Positions 45,301-56,238 of a stretch of 64,000 nt of DNA are shown piece by piece; position 1 is the stretch's first letter; each line of letters opens with the position of its first letter. The notes beneath the pieces were generated by a model. It worked only from the letters and a program-made list of their open reading frames with translations, did not search any database and was not told where the DNA came from. The position numbers and the translations under genes are program-made. The DNA comes from Tessaracoccus sp. OH4464_COT-324 (GTDB taxonomy: Bacteria > Actinomycetota > Actinomycetes > Propionibacteriales > Propionibacteriaceae). Location of the stretch: contig NZ_RQYZ01000011.1 of the NCBI RefSeq assembly GCF_003932855.1, positions 1 through 64,000 of the forward strand, read 5' to 3'.

Positions 45301-45894
45301 CTAGCGTGCGGCTCCGCGCAGCAGCACGTCGGTCAGCGCGTCGGCGAAGGCGTCCACGTCGGTCTCCGGGTGTGCGTCTAGGTGGGTGTGCATCGCGTTG
45401 ATCACGGCCTGGTAGGCCACCGCCATCGCGTGCGCGTCCAGGTCGGGGCGCAGGGAGCCGTCGGCCTTCCCCGCCTCGAACATCTGCTGTAGCCCCAGGG
45501 TGATGGGGTCCGCGTCGGCGGGCGTGAGCACCTGGGGGGTGCCGGAGCGGCCCAGGTTGGCGATGATCTGGTCCAGCGCTCTACGGCTGCGGGCCTGGTC
45601 AATGCCCACGCGGGCGGTGAGGCGCACGGCTTCGGGCAGCGTCTCGGCCACGGGCCGGGTGAAGTCCAGCTGGCTCGTCACCGCCTCCGCGAGGGCCGCA
45701 TAGGTGTCGAACACGGTCTGGCGCAGCAGCTCGTCCTTGGTGGTGAAGTGGTAGAGCACGAGCGATTTCGACACTCCCGCCCGCTCCGCTATGCGCGCCA
45801 CCGAAGCCGCGCGGAAACCCTCGTCGGCGATCACGTCGATGGTGGCCGCCACGATCTGCTTGCGTCTGGCCCGCTCGATGAAGGTTTCATTCAC
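45301..45894 (-). CDS. TetR family transcriptional regulator
   Basis: 197 residues. The N-terminal HTH (AATIDVIADEGFRAASVARIAERAGVSKSLVLYHF) is canonical; the C-terminal ligand domain matches the BetI/TetR_C_6 style. It overlaps the acyltransferase gene by 8 nt and is second in that operon, so probably represses its own operon at the dyad 47033-47048. It may also act on the lipid cluster that converges with it. Confidence 0.88.
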   Translation of the reverse strand: MNETFIERARRKQIVAATIDVIADEGFRAASVARIAERAGVSKSLVLYHFTTKDELLRQTVFDTYAALAEAVTSQLDFTRPVAETLPEAVRLTARVGIDQARSRRALDQIIANLGRSGTPQVLTPADADPITLGLQQMFEAGKADGSLRPDLDAHAMAVAYQAVINAMHTHLDAHPETDVDAFADALTDVLLRGAAR

Positions 45895-47032
45895 GTACCG
45901 ACCCTATCCTCAGCAGCACCCGCGGGTGTCGTCTTCCCGACAACCACGTGCCTACCCAGGTGGAGCGCACCAGCAGGTCGTAGGTCACCAGCAGCAGGGC
46001 CAGGCTGGGCAGCCAGACCGCCGCCAGCTTCACCACCATCGGCCAGGGGAGGTCGGCGACGAGCAGCTCCAGCCCCAGCAGGGGCAGCAGGTGCAGGAGG
46101 TAGATCCAGTACGAGGCGTCGGCCAGGTAGCGCACCCAGGGACGTTCCGCGTCCAGGTGGCGCACCGCGATCCCGGTGAGCGCATACACCCAGCACCAGC
46201 CGCCCACCCCGTAGAGCGCCCAGATCAGCGGATGCGGCCAGCCGTCGTGGGCCACTAGGGCGACGCTGCAGGCCACTGCCACCGCGAGGTGGGCGGGCCA
46301 CTGCCTGGCGAGCCGGGCCAGCCCGTCGGGGGCGGTGGACAGTACCCAGCCCACGAGGAAGGCGCCGCCGTAGCCGACGAGCCCCGCAGGCTCCGGTGTG
46401 AGGCCGACGGGTGCCACGATCCCTTGGGTGGTGTCTTGCAGCCACATCGATGCGACGTAGGGTGCGGCGGCGAGCAGCACCCCGCCGGGCAGCAGCATGA
46501 GGTGTGCGAGCCGCTGCATGGCCGCTTCGACGGTGTGTGCGCGCCTCAGCAGCGCGACGACGCTGTGAGCCAGCAGCGCGAGCAGCACGCACTCGAACAG
46601 CACCCACAGGAACCAGAGGTGCGCGGTGGGGAATCCGCCGCCTTCGGGCGACTGCACCTCCACGCCGCGTCGGGCCGCGTCCTGCACCGCGAAGAAGGCC
46701 AGCGGCAGCACCGCGATGGGCCAGAAGGCGAACAGCGGCAGCAGCAGCCTGCGGAATCGGTCCCAGAAGTAGCCCTTCGGGCCGCGACGCCGCAGCGCCC
46801 CTCGCCCGAGGTAGCCGGCGAGCATCAGGAACAGAGCCATGCGGAACATGTGGATGGGGCCGATGGCCGCGACCGCCCAGAAGGACTCCCAGCGGTCGTT
46901 GACGAGCCACAGCTCGCCGGGCGCGAAGGGCAGCAGCCCATGCAGCACGACGCCGAGCAGGAGGGCGAAGCCACGCAGCGCGTCGAGCCCGTGCACCCGG
47001 GAGCTGCTTACCAAACCAAGATTCTTGACCAT
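45887..47032 (-). CDS. Acyltransferase 3 family membrane protein
   Basis: 381 residues with about ten membrane segments. The family start HGLDALRGFALLLGVVLH contains the His/Arg pair needed for acyl transfer, and MALFLMLAGY follows. Such proteins acylate sugars or other extracytoplasmic groups. ATG 47032 is exactly 6 nt after a TAAACT box, and the TetR-type dyad covers that interval. Its place beside an acyl-lipid/glycosyltransferase cluster suggests, without proof, that it decorates that product. Confidence 0.82.
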   Translation of the reverse strand: MVKNLGLVSSSRVHGLDALRGFALLLGVVLHGLLPFAPGELWLVNDRWESFWAVAAIGPIHMFRMALFLMLAGYLGRGALRRRGPKGYFWDRFRRLLLPLFAFWPIAVLPLAFFAVQDAARRGVEVQSPEGGGFPTAHLWFLWVLFECVLLALLAHSVVALLRRAHTVEAAMQRLAHLMLLPGGVLLAAAPYVASMWLQDTTQGIVAPVGLTPEPAGLVGYGGAFLVGWVLSTAPDGLARLARQWPAHLAVAVACSVALVAHDGWPHPLIWALYGVGGWCWVYALTGIAVRHLDAERPWVRYLADASYWIYLLHLLPLLGLELLVADLPWPMVVKLAAVWLPSLALLLVTYDLLVRSTWVGTWLSGRRHPRVLLRIGSVRE

Positions 47033-47048
47033 ACAGTCAGTTTACTGT
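47033..47048 (-). promoter_or_regulatory. TetR-type operator overlapping a leaderless promoter
   Basis: ACAGT-N6-ACTGT immediately before the acyltransferase ATG. On the minus strand the -10 box TAAACT (47039-47044) lies inside it. A wider TGACCA/TGGTCA pair flanks it (about 47026-47031 and 47054-47059). Confidence 0.55.
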
Positions 47049-47165
47049 GCAACTGGTCAGGCCGGGAGGTTTTCCCCGAGATTTTCGAAAACCACCCACG
47101 CGCCCGGCCACCCCCACCGACGGGCCCCACACGCCGCAGCCCAGCACGACCTCCATACCAGGGCC

Positions 47166-47171
47166 TAGAGT
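47166..47171 (+). promoter_or_regulatory. Leaderless -10 element for the ABC exporter at 47178
   Basis: TAGAGT followed by CGAGGG and then GTG. It lies in the 145-bp divergent region shared with the acyltransferase/TetR operon. Confidence 0.45.
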
Positions 47172-47177
47172 CGAGGG

Positions 47178-48974
<1,797 letters not shown>

Positions 48975-49177
48975 AGCGAGCACCCAGCGCTCGCCGAGGC
49001 ATCGGCAGCCCGGGCGCGGCCCGTCCCCGTCCGCCGGGTTAGATGCGCAATCGGCAAAAACGTCGCGCATCGCCCCTGGGACCCGTACCCGTGCGCCAGG
49101 TCGGGAGCAACCGAATTGACATGGCGCGTGACGGCTGGTGCTATGACCATGTGCGGGTAGACAAGGGACGTTCCAGG

Positions 49178-50203
49178 GTGCGGGCAGCCGACGTTGCTGC
49201 AGCCGCTGGCGTGTCCACCACCGCCGTGTCCCTCGTCCTCAACGGCCGCGACGCCGGAAACATCTCCGCCAAGACCCGCGCCCACGTCCTCAAAGCAGCC
49301 AAGGAGCTCGGGTACCGCCCCGACCACGTCGCGCGGAGCCTCAGGCAACGCAGCACCGCATCCATCGGCCTCGTCACGGACGGGGTCGCTTCGTCGCCCT
49401 TCGGTGGTCGCCTGCTCGCCGCCGCCACCGAGACCGCCGAAGCCATCGGCCACGTGCTCCTCGTGATGGACCTCGGCCATCGCACGGGACGCGTCGCGGA
49501 TGCCATCGCCGACCTCGAACACCGCCAGGTTGACTCCATCATCTACGCCACCATGGGGTTCACCCAGCTGCTGAAGGCCCCCACCTCGCGCATCCCGCTG
49601 GTGCTGGCAAACTGCACCTCACCCGATCCCGACACCAGTTCGGTCCGCCCTGACGACGCGGGGGGCGCCGTCGCCGCGTTGCAGCACCTGGCGGATCTCG
49701 GGCACCGCGACGTCGTCATGCTAGGCGGCCACCACGAGCCGACCCTGCCGGAGGCCGAGGCAGGGAACGTGTCCGGCCCGATCCGCTGGGCGGCGTTCCG
49801 GCAGGCTGCAGCAACACGGGGCGTCGCGGCTCGCCTCCACACGCGGGGCTGGGAGATCGACGAAGGGTATGCCGCGGCCCTCGACGTGCTGGACGTGCCC
49901 CCCGATGAGCGACCCACGGCGCTGTTCGCGGTCTGCGACCGGGTCGCGACGGGGGCGCTGCTGGCCGCCACGAAACTGGGCCTCGGCGTCCCCGGTGACC
50001 TCTCCATCATCGGCTTCGACGACCAGGAGGCGCTGGCCGAGCGTCTGGTCCCGGCGCTCACCACCATCGCCCTCCCGCACGCGGCGATGGGTGAGGCGGC
50101 CGTGCGGCTGGCTCTGGACGCCCCGACCCCGGCGGAGCAGCTGGTGCTGCCCTGTCCTCTGGTGGTCCGGGACTCGACGGCCCCACCGCGCACCGAGCGC
50201 TGA
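49178..50203 (+). CDS. LacI family transcriptional regulator of the fructoside locus
   Basis: 341 residues. The HTH (AADVAAAAGVSTTAVSLVLNG) is at the N-terminus, followed by a periplasmic-binding-protein-like sugar sensor with GDLSIIGFDDQEA near the end. The frame is open to 49043. GTG 49178 gives the typical LacI start and length and has AAGGGA about 9 nt upstream; GTG 49151 and ATG 49121 are alternatives. It converges with a GH32-ABC operon (stops 1 nt apart) and probably represses it at the palindrome 54517-54532. Sensor ligand likely sucrose or a fructo-oligosaccharide. Confidence 0.85.
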   Translation: MRAADVAAAAGVSTTAVSLVLNGRDAGNISAKTRAHVLKAAKELGYRPDHVARSLRQRSTASIGLVTDGVASSPFGGRLLAAATETAEAIGHVLLVMDLGHRTGRVADAIADLEHRQVDSIIYATMGFTQLLKAPTSRIPLVLANCTSPDPDTSSVRPDDAGGAVAALQHLADLGHRDVVMLGGHHEPTLPEAEAGNVSGPIRWAAFRQAAATRGVAARLHTRGWEIDEGYAAALDVLDVPPDERPTALFAVCDRVATGALLAATKLGLGVPGDLSIIGFDDQEALAERLVPALTTIALPHAAMGEAAVRLALDAPTPAEQLVLPCPLVVRDSTAPPRTER

Positions 50204-50204
50204 C

Positions 50205-51416
50205 TCACGGCACCGAAGCCACCACCTGCCTGATCTCCACCGCCCCCTCGTCCTCGACGGTGAGGGTCCACGGCTCGTCGTGACGCCAGGTCGCCGGGAT
50301 CCCGTCGGGGCGGTACAGCTCCAGAACCGCGCCGTCAACCCACAGCTCATCCCCGGGCGCGACTGGCACCTCGCCGAGATCCGGGTGTGTCAGCCGCACC
50401 CCGTCCCCGACGACCTTCACCAACCAGCGACGATCCGCCAGCAGCGTCTCCCCTGCCCTCACATGCTTGACATCCCCCGTCAGGGCCTCTGCGGCGACCG
50501 GGTCGACGCGGCTCACCACCACCCCATCAGCCAGCCCGAGGCGACGCGGCAGCGTGAGGCATCCGGCATGATCCCGAACCGCAGGGTCCTGATCGGCCTC
50601 CCTGACCCAGCCCATGAGCAGCGGCTCACCGTCGGCGAGAGTCACCTGGGGTGCATAGAAGTCGGTGCCGTCGTCGAGGGAGTGGACGGACTCGGCGACG
50701 AACCGCAGCCCCTCCCCGTCGGGCACGAGGTCCCCAACCGCCGCGATGACCTGACCGAGCACCCCGCGGTCGTGGAGGGAGAGCACCAGCACCCACTTCT
50801 CCTGCAGGGGGAACAACTGCGGGCACTCCCAGACATCCGCCGCTCCGGCATCAGAAAGGACCGCATTCCCCGCGACGAGCACCCCGAGGTAGCGCCACGC
50901 CAGCTCGTCGGAGCGGTCGAAGAGGAGGACTGCGGGAGACCCGTCACTGAGTCCCGCGCCCAGCACCGCCAACCTGCGCCCCCCATGCTCGAATACGAAC
51001 GGGTCCCGCATAATGGCGACTCCGTCGTCCCACGGGGTCGCCCCGACGACGACGGGCGGCCCCCACTGATTCAGGTCGGGGCTGCCCCAGCGCAGGCACA
51101 CCGTCGACTGGCCGGAGGCATCCGCGACCCCTGAGTAGACGACGGCGGGGCGGTCGTGGCCGGGGACGTACACCCCCGACCAGCAGCCGAACGCATCCGG
51201 ACCACCGGGGGTCGGGGAAAAGGCGACGGGGTGGAGCCGCCAGTGGGCGAGGTCGTCGCTGCTGGCGTGCCCCCAGGCAATCGCCGCATGGGCAGGTGCG
51301 GCCGGGTTGTGCTGGAAGAACACATGCCACGCCCCGTCGACGCGGGTCATGCCGTTGGGGTCGTTGAGCCAGCCGTGGACGGGCCGCAGGTGGTAGGAGG
51401 TGGTGGGCGCGGTCAT
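50205..51416 (-). CDS. GH32 beta-fructofuranosidase (sucrose/fructan hydrolase)
   Basis: 403 residues, no signal peptide, so acts on imported oligosaccharides. GH32 hallmarks: WLNDPNG (nucleophile Asp19), the MRDPF block near 138 and WECPQLF (acid/base Glu near 197). A C-terminal beta-sandwich follows. ATG has AAGGAG upstream. It is last in an operon after an extracellular binding protein and two permeases; substrate sucrose, kestose or levan fragments. Confidence 0.92.
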   Translation of the reverse strand: MTAPTTSYHLRPVHGWLNDPNGMTRVDGAWHVFFQHNPAAPAHAAIAWGHASSDDLAHWRLHPVAFSPTPGGPDAFGCWSGVYVPGHDRPAVVYSGVADASGQSTVCLRWGSPDLNQWGPPVVVGATPWDDGVAIMRDPFVFEHGGRRLAVLGAGLSDGSPAVLLFDRSDELAWRYLGVLVAGNAVLSDAGAADVWECPQLFPLQEKWVLVLSLHDRGVLGQVIAAVGDLVPDGEGLRFVAESVHSLDDGTDFYAPQVTLADGEPLLMGWVREADQDPAVRDHAGCLTLPRRLGLADGVVVSRVDPVAAEALTGDVKHVRAGETLLADRRWLVKVVGDGVRLTHPDLGEVPVAPGDELWVDGAVLELYRPDGIPATWRHDEPWTLTVEDEGAVEIRQVVASVP

Positions 51417-51426
51417 GACACTCCTT

Positions 51427-52236
51427 TCAGCGGTGCGAGCCCGCGGTCAGGCCCTCGCGCAGCGTCCGCTGCCCGAAGACGAAGACGAGGAAAGCGGGGA
51501 TCATCGAGATGACCACGCCTGCGAGAACCGTCGCCACTGACCCGGTCCCCATGTTGCCTTGCAGCGACACGAGCCCCAGCGGGAGGGTGAAGTTCTGCTC
51601 GCTGATGGTGAGGATGAGCGGGCGGAAGAACTCGTTCCAGTGGTAGTTGAACGCGAGGATTCCGACGATGGCCATGCCCGGAGTGGCGAGCGGCGCGTAG
51701 ATCGAGGAAAAGGTCCGCCATGGGCTCGCACCATCGATCTCGGCGGCCTCCCCCAGCTCGACCGGCAGGCCCATGAAATACTGACGCATCAGGAAGGTGC
51801 CGAAAGCCGTGGGGATGGCGGGCAGGATCAGGGCCAGGAGGGTGTCGGCCAGGTTCATGCCCCGGATCAGCATGAAGACCGGGACGATGGTGACCTGCAT
51901 CGGCACCATCATCGTCGCGAGGATGAGGGCGAACAAGAGGTTCTTGCCCCGGAACTCGAAGCGGGCGAACACGTATCCGGCCATCGCCGAGGACAGCATC
52001 TGTCCCACGGCGATGATGACCGTCACCAGCACCGAGTTGAGGATGAGCAGCCACATATCCACCTCCTCGAACACCGCAGGGTAGGAGGAGAGGTCGAGGC
52101 TGGTCGGGATGAACGAGCCATCTGCGGACAGGGACTCGGCCGGGGGCCGCATTGACGACAGCACGGTCCAGATCACCGGTGCCAGGGTCAGGAGGCTGGC
52201 CAGGGCCAGCACGACGTAGGTTGCGATCTTCTTCAT
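51427..52236 (-). CDS. Sugar ABC transporter permease (MalG type)
   Basis: 269 residues, six membrane helices. The cytoplasmic EAA loop EAAEIDGASPWRTF contacts the ATPase. It follows the MalF-type gene by 10 nt and precedes the GH32 gene. No ATPase is encoded here; actinobacterial sugar importers often share one distant MsiK-type ATPase. Confidence 0.9.
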   Translation of the reverse strand: MKKIATYVVLALASLLTLAPVIWTVLSSMRPPAESLSADGSFIPTSLDLSSYPAVFEEVDMWLLILNSVLVTVIIAVGQMLSSAMAGYVFARFEFRGKNLLFALILATMMVPMQVTIVPVFMLIRGMNLADTLLALILPAIPTAFGTFLMRQYFMGLPVELGEAAEIDGASPWRTFSSIYAPLATPGMAIVGILAFNYHWNEFFRPLILTISEQNFTLPLGLVSLQGNMGTGSVATVLAGVVISMIPAFLVFVFGQRTLREGLTAGSHR

Positions 52237-52246
52237 CTCTGGCTCC

Positions 52247-53116
52247 TCAGCCGTAGAACACGAAGCGACGGGACAGCCGGAACTGCAGCGCAGTGACCAG
52301 CATGATGAGAATGGTCAGGATGATGCCGATGGCCGATGCCTTCCCGAACTCCAACTGCTTGAATGCGGACTCGTAGATCACCATGACGGCGGTGCGGGTG
52401 GAATCGCCCGGCCCGCCCCGGGTGAGAACGTAGGGCTGGTCAAAGATCTGCAGGGCGGAGATGATCGCCATCACCGAGGCCACCAGGGTGGTGGGGCTGA
52501 CCAGCGGGAACGTGATCCGCCAGAACTGCTGCCAGCTCGTCGCTCCGTCGACCTGCCCGGCCTCGTGAACCTCCTTGGGGATCGACGCCAGCCCGCCGAG
52601 GAACAGCAGGAACGAGAACCCAAAATTCTGCCACACGTAGACCAGCACCACGACGGCCGTCGCTCCACCGGAGGAGGTCAGCCACGGCACGTCCCCGATG
52701 CCCAGCTTGTTCAGGAAATGGTTGACCAGCCCGAAGTTCTCGTTGAACAGGTAGCTCATAATGATCGACACTGAAGCGGCGGACAGGATGAGCGGGAAGA
52801 ACAGCACGGAGCGGAAGAACGACTTCAGCACATTAGGCATTTTCGTGTTGACCAGCACCGCGAGCCCCAGCGCAAGCGCCAGCTGCAGCGTTACCGCGAC
52901 GACGACGAAGCCGATGGTGTTCAGGAAGGAGACGCGGATCGTCGGGTCCGAGGCGATCTCTGCGAAGTTTTGGAGGCCCACGAACTGCGGGTCGGTGATG
53001 ATGTCCCACTGGAAGAAGGCCAGGGCGATGGAGGCCAGGATGGGCAGGAAGGTGAACAGCCCGAGCCCGATGAGGGTGGGGGTCAGGAACAACCAGGTCA
53101 GAACCGTACGTTGCAT
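52247..53116 (-). CDS. Sugar ABC transporter permease (MalF/UgpA type)
   Basis: 289 residues with six helices and the EAA loop HEAGQVDGATSWQQF. The ATG has GGAGGTGTGAC upstream, overlapping the binding-protein stop. Partner of the next permease in a CUT1 importer. Confidence 0.9.
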   Translation of the reverse strand: MQRTVLTWLFLTPTLIGLGLFTFLPILASIALAFFQWDIITDPQFVGLQNFAEIASDPTIRVSFLNTIGFVVVAVTLQLALALGLAVLVNTKMPNVLKSFFRSVLFFPLILSAASVSIIMSYLFNENFGLVNHFLNKLGIGDVPWLTSSGGATAVVVLVYVWQNFGFSFLLFLGGLASIPKEVHEAGQVDGATSWQQFWRITFPLVSPTTLVASVMAIISALQIFDQPYVLTRGGPGDSTRTAVMVIYESAFKQLEFGKASAIGIILTILIMLVTALQFRLSRRFVFYG

Positions 53117-53117
53117 G

Positions 53118-54503
53118 TCACACCTCCAGGGCGCGGGTCAGGTCCTCGTCGAGGCGCGCGAGTGCAGCGGGCAGCGCCGCAGCGGAGCCGGTGACGGCGC
53201 CGAGGACATTCTTGATGAGGGCGGTCTCGACGGCGGCCTGCTGCGGCGGGGCCGGGATCGGGGCGCAGGGGTGATTCTCCAAGGTGTCGTAGAACACTTT
53301 CCAGTGTTTGGGCCCTTTTTCGGAGTAGAGGGCCTCGTTGCACATCGATCGGCGGGTCGGGGTGGTGTTTGGGCCAGGGAATGCGAGCCGCATGCCCTCC
53401 CGCGAGGTGCAGAACTTCACCCATTCCCAGGCCTCGTCCTTGCGTTTCGAGGTCTTGAGGATGGCGTATCCGGCTGCGCCGAACTGGTGGCGTTGGCTGC
53501 GCCACTTCGGGAAGTAGCCGACGTCGTAGTCGTCGGGCTTCAGCCCGGCTTCGCTGAGTCCCTGGACCCAGAACCCGCCAGCGGGGGTCATGCCGATGGA
53601 GCCGCCGGAGAACTGGCCGACGAGTTCTCCGCCACCGCCTTGGGCGGGGCTGGTGCCGAGGCCTTCCTCGACCAGCGCCCGGACGAACTCGAACGATTCC
53701 GCGACTCTCGGATCGGTGGCGTTCGAGTGCTCCCAGAGGAAACCGCCGGAGAGCTGACCCACACGATCGGGGTAGAAGCGTTCCCACAGCCACTCGCCGC
53801 CGGGAGACTTCTGCTCGGTGAGGAAGCTTGTTTCGTTGATATAGAGCCAAGGGACGATGCCACCCCACAGGCGGTTCGTCCAGTAGAATGGCACGAAGTT
53901 GCCGACGCTGGCCTGCCTCATCCGACGAGCCACGGTGAGGAAGTCGTCATGGGTCCAGTCGTCGGGGGGATACTCCACTCCAGCACGCCTCATCGCCTGA
54001 GTATTGAAGTAGATGTTTGCGGCATTGAAGTCGATGGGCATCTGGTAGAAGGATCCCTTGTACATGAATGCCTCGATGAGGCTCGGGTGCACGTCGTCGA
54101 AGTAGTCCCGCACCTGGTCGGCATCGCGCCGGATATAGGCGTCGAGGGGTTCGGCCAGGCGCTCGGCGAACAGCTGGGCGCCCTCGGTGGCGACGACGCA
54201 GACATCTGGTGGAGTGCCTGCCGCGACCATGGTGAGGATCTTGGCGAAGAAGTCAGCCCAGTCCGTGCCCTGGATGGCCTGGAGCCGGACGGGGATGTCG
54301 GGATGATGGACGTTGAACGCCTTGACCAGCGACTGCCGGGCCTCGGCGTCCTGGTTGGTGCCTAGTATGGCGATGGACAGGGAGTCGTCATGACGTCCCG
54401 GGATGTCTGCGCCGCTGAGGCGGGGCCACTGACTGCCGATGAGCGCGAGCGTACCCACACCAACGGCTCCCGTCAGCACTCCGCGTCGGGTGATCTGAGT
54501 CAT
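53118..54503 (-). CDS. Extracellular sugar-binding protein, Tat signal
   Basis: 461 residues. The N-terminus TRRGVLTGAVGVGTLALIG is a twin-arginine signal. There is no lipobox Cys, so how it is held at the surface is unclear; retention of the uncleaved signal is possible. The body is a family 1 (MalE/UgpB-like) binding protein with GTPPDVCVVATEGAQLF and aromatic-rich ligand segments. First gene of the fructoside operon, behind a LacI-type palindrome, with GGAGGTC upstream of ATG. Confidence 0.87.
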   Translation of the reverse strand: MTQITRRGVLTGAVGVGTLALIGSQWPRLSGADIPGRHDDSLSIAILGTNQDAEARQSLVKAFNVHHPDIPVRLQAIQGTDWADFFAKILTMVAAGTPPDVCVVATEGAQLFAERLAEPLDAYIRRDADQVRDYFDDVHPSLIEAFMYKGSFYQMPIDFNAANIYFNTQAMRRAGVEYPPDDWTHDDFLTVARRMRQASVGNFVPFYWTNRLWGGIVPWLYINETSFLTEQKSPGGEWLWERFYPDRVGQLSGGFLWEHSNATDPRVAESFEFVRALVEEGLGTSPAQGGGGELVGQFSGGSIGMTPAGGFWVQGLSEAGLKPDDYDVGYFPKWRSQRHQFGAAGYAILKTSKRKDEAWEWVKFCTSREGMRLAFPGPNTTPTRRSMCNEALYSEKGPKHWKVFYDTLENHPCAPIPAPPQQAAVETALIKNVLGAVTGSAAALPAALARLDEDLTRALEV

Positions 54504-54516
54504 CGTTGACCTCCGG

Positions 54517-54532
54517 CCTAATTCGATTTAGG
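54517..54532 (-). promoter_or_regulatory. LacI-type operator upstream of the fructoside operon
   Basis: CCTAATTCGATTTAGG, a near-perfect palindrome with a central CG typical of LacI-family operators. It sits just before the ribosome binding site of the binding-protein gene. The remainder of 54504-54661 holds only a probable promoter. Confidence 0.6.
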
Positions 54533-54661
54533 TAGCACCTAGTCTGCGCCCGACGTGGGCTCCAGTCAAGGGGTATGCCACAAAATCGCTGTCCGTCCGG
54601 GGAGAACCAGCCAGCCGCGCCGCCCCACCGTCGATAGCCGGGATCGCCAGCGAGGGAGGGC

Positions 54662-55057
54662 TCAGCGCCCGACGAGATTCAGCACCAGGATGGGCCGCCC
54701 CTCGACCAGGTGGGCCGTCGCCCACCAGTTGGGGCCACCGAATAGCTGATCCAACTTCGGCGAGGTGAGGAAAGTCGCAGACGGCAACCGTCGCTCAAGC
54801 GTCGGATGCACCACGGGCTCCGAAGGCGTATCCGCGAGTGCCCGGGCCTGAACCGCCATCTCCGGATCCAGCTGCACGACCGCATCCACCCAATAGGTCG
54901 CGCGCCCCGGGAGCCGGTCGTCGCCCAGCGTGCCGGAGGTCCAGCTCGCGCGCTCCATCCGCTCCAGCGCAGGGATCGCCTGCCGAAGTGGCCCGAGATC
55001 AATGTTCAGAGCGGAGCCACCGTTCTTCACCGGTGCGCACACGGTGATCCTTTCCAT
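54662..55057 (-). CDS. Candidate immunity protein of the second type VII-like locus
   Basis: 131 residues, no signal peptide or membrane helix, moderately acidic. I do not recognise the family. Its ATG overlaps the stop of the effector-like gene (ATGA), the usual placing of an immunity gene directly after a polymorphic toxin. Trp pairs (GGPNWWATAHL) and a hydrophobic end (PILVLNLVG) are visible. Function inferred from position only. Confidence 0.5.
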   Translation of the reverse strand: MERITVCAPVKNGGSALNIDLGPLRQAIPALERMERASWTSGTLGDDRLPGRATYWVDAVVQLDPEMAVQARALADTPSEPVVHPTLERRLPSATFLTSPKLDQLFGGPNWWATAHLVEGRPILVLNLVGR

Positions 55058-56238
55058 CAGCGTTGAGGATTGGGGTCGAAAGAATACTCCCCGGGTGGGT
55101 GGCCCACCGGCCAGGACAGTTCGCGGGTAACCTGACCGCGCAGATTATAGGGCTTCGCCCAGCCCAGCTCCTGGAAGCGTCCGTTGACGGCGTCGCCGCC
55201 ACCCACACGCAACTCGTCCCCGCGCACGAAGCGGTACCGGTCTTCGGCATGGACCGTCACCCTCATGTTGACCATGCCATTTTCCACCTTGACGTCGGCG
55301 GAACTCCACTGCCGATACCCGCCGATGACCTTCTGCCAGTCCTCCGTCGCCGGATAGTGCGGGGTGGGGTTGTCGACTCCGGTGATGCTGAACGATGCGC
55401 CACCCTCCGCAACCATGCGATCGGCAGCCGCAGCGGTGCGCACCACCTCCGATTCGATGTTGCGCGCCAACGCCGGATCCTGGCGAGCCCCGCTCTCGTA
55501 ATCGAACTGCTCCTCGCCGCCCACGTTCGCGATGAAGTGGTCGTAGTACTTCAATGTCTCGGCCGCGCCGGGCGGCACATACTGGAAGGCACGACGCTGC
55601 TCCCCGGCGGCCAGCCACCTATCCTCATCCGCCCTGGTGGGCATACGCACCCCGTATTCGTAGTCCTCGGGCCACTCGATGTCGGGGCGCTCCGGCGGAC
55701 CAAACTTGAACCCGCCATAACCGTTCTGATCTTCGGAGCCGGCCTCCCCCGGAAGCGTGACCGGGGCCGCAGAGAGAGCCTGCGCAGCCTTCGCCGCGCC
55801 CAGGTTGTCGACCGCGTGCAACTCCCGCTGGGTGCGCTCCACCAGGCGGTGGATGAGCGCGCGCTGCATCACCTCGGGGGCCGGGGCGCTGAGCATCCGG
55901 CGAAGCTGAATCTCCGCCCGCGCCGCCACCGCCAGCATCGTGATCCGAGTCTGCCGGATAATCGCTGCCGCCTGCCGAGCGGCCTCGGCTGCGCGCGCCA
56001 ACTCGCGGGCAAACCGTTCCAGCCTGGCCGGCGACGCAATTCCCGTGCCGAAGTACCGGGTGAAGGCATCAACCGTCGGGCCCCTGTTGTTCGCTAGTAG
56101 GCTCCCGCCTACCCCTCGAACCCCCTGCTTGACCTCGTTGACCACCTGGAGGGCCGAGTTGAGAGCCGATGCGCGCGCGGACAGCAGGTCTGCGGTCGTG
56201 GGGAGACTCACCCCGGTGAGCTGAAGTATCACACTCAA
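55057..56238 (-). CDS. Type VII-like effector or polymorphic toxin-like protein
   Basis: 393 residues. Residues 1-160 are helical and Ala/Arg-rich, resembling the WXG100/LXG-type heads of secreted effectors, with GPTVDAFTRYFG near 53-64. A Pro/Glu-rich linker (about 163-225) leads to a compact C-terminal domain (about 225-390). That domain has conserved-looking ATEDWQKVIGGYRQWSS, TVHAEDRYRFVRGDE and NGRFQELGWAKPY; I cannot name it. Start TTG 56238 overlaps the previous stop; GTG two codons later is possible. A candidate immunity gene follows. Confidence 0.6.
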   Translation of the reverse strand: MSVILQLTGVSLPTTADLLSARASALNSALQVVNEVKQGVRGVGGSLLANNRGPTVDAFTRYFGTGIASPARLERFARELARAAEAARQAAAIIRQTRITMLAVAARAEIQLRRMLSAPAPEVMQRALIHRLVERTQRELHAVDNLGAAKAAQALSAAPVTLPGEAGSEDQNGYGGFKFGPPERPDIEWPEDYEYGVRMPTRADEDRWLAAGEQRRAFQYVPPGAAETLKYYDHFIANVGGEEQFDYESGARQDPALARNIESEVVRTAAAADRMVAEGGASFSITGVDNPTPHYPATEDWQKVIGGYRQWSSADVKVENGMVNMRVTVHAEDRYRFVRGDELRVGGGDAVNGRFQELGWAKPYNLRGQVTRELSWPVGHPPGEYSFDPNPQR

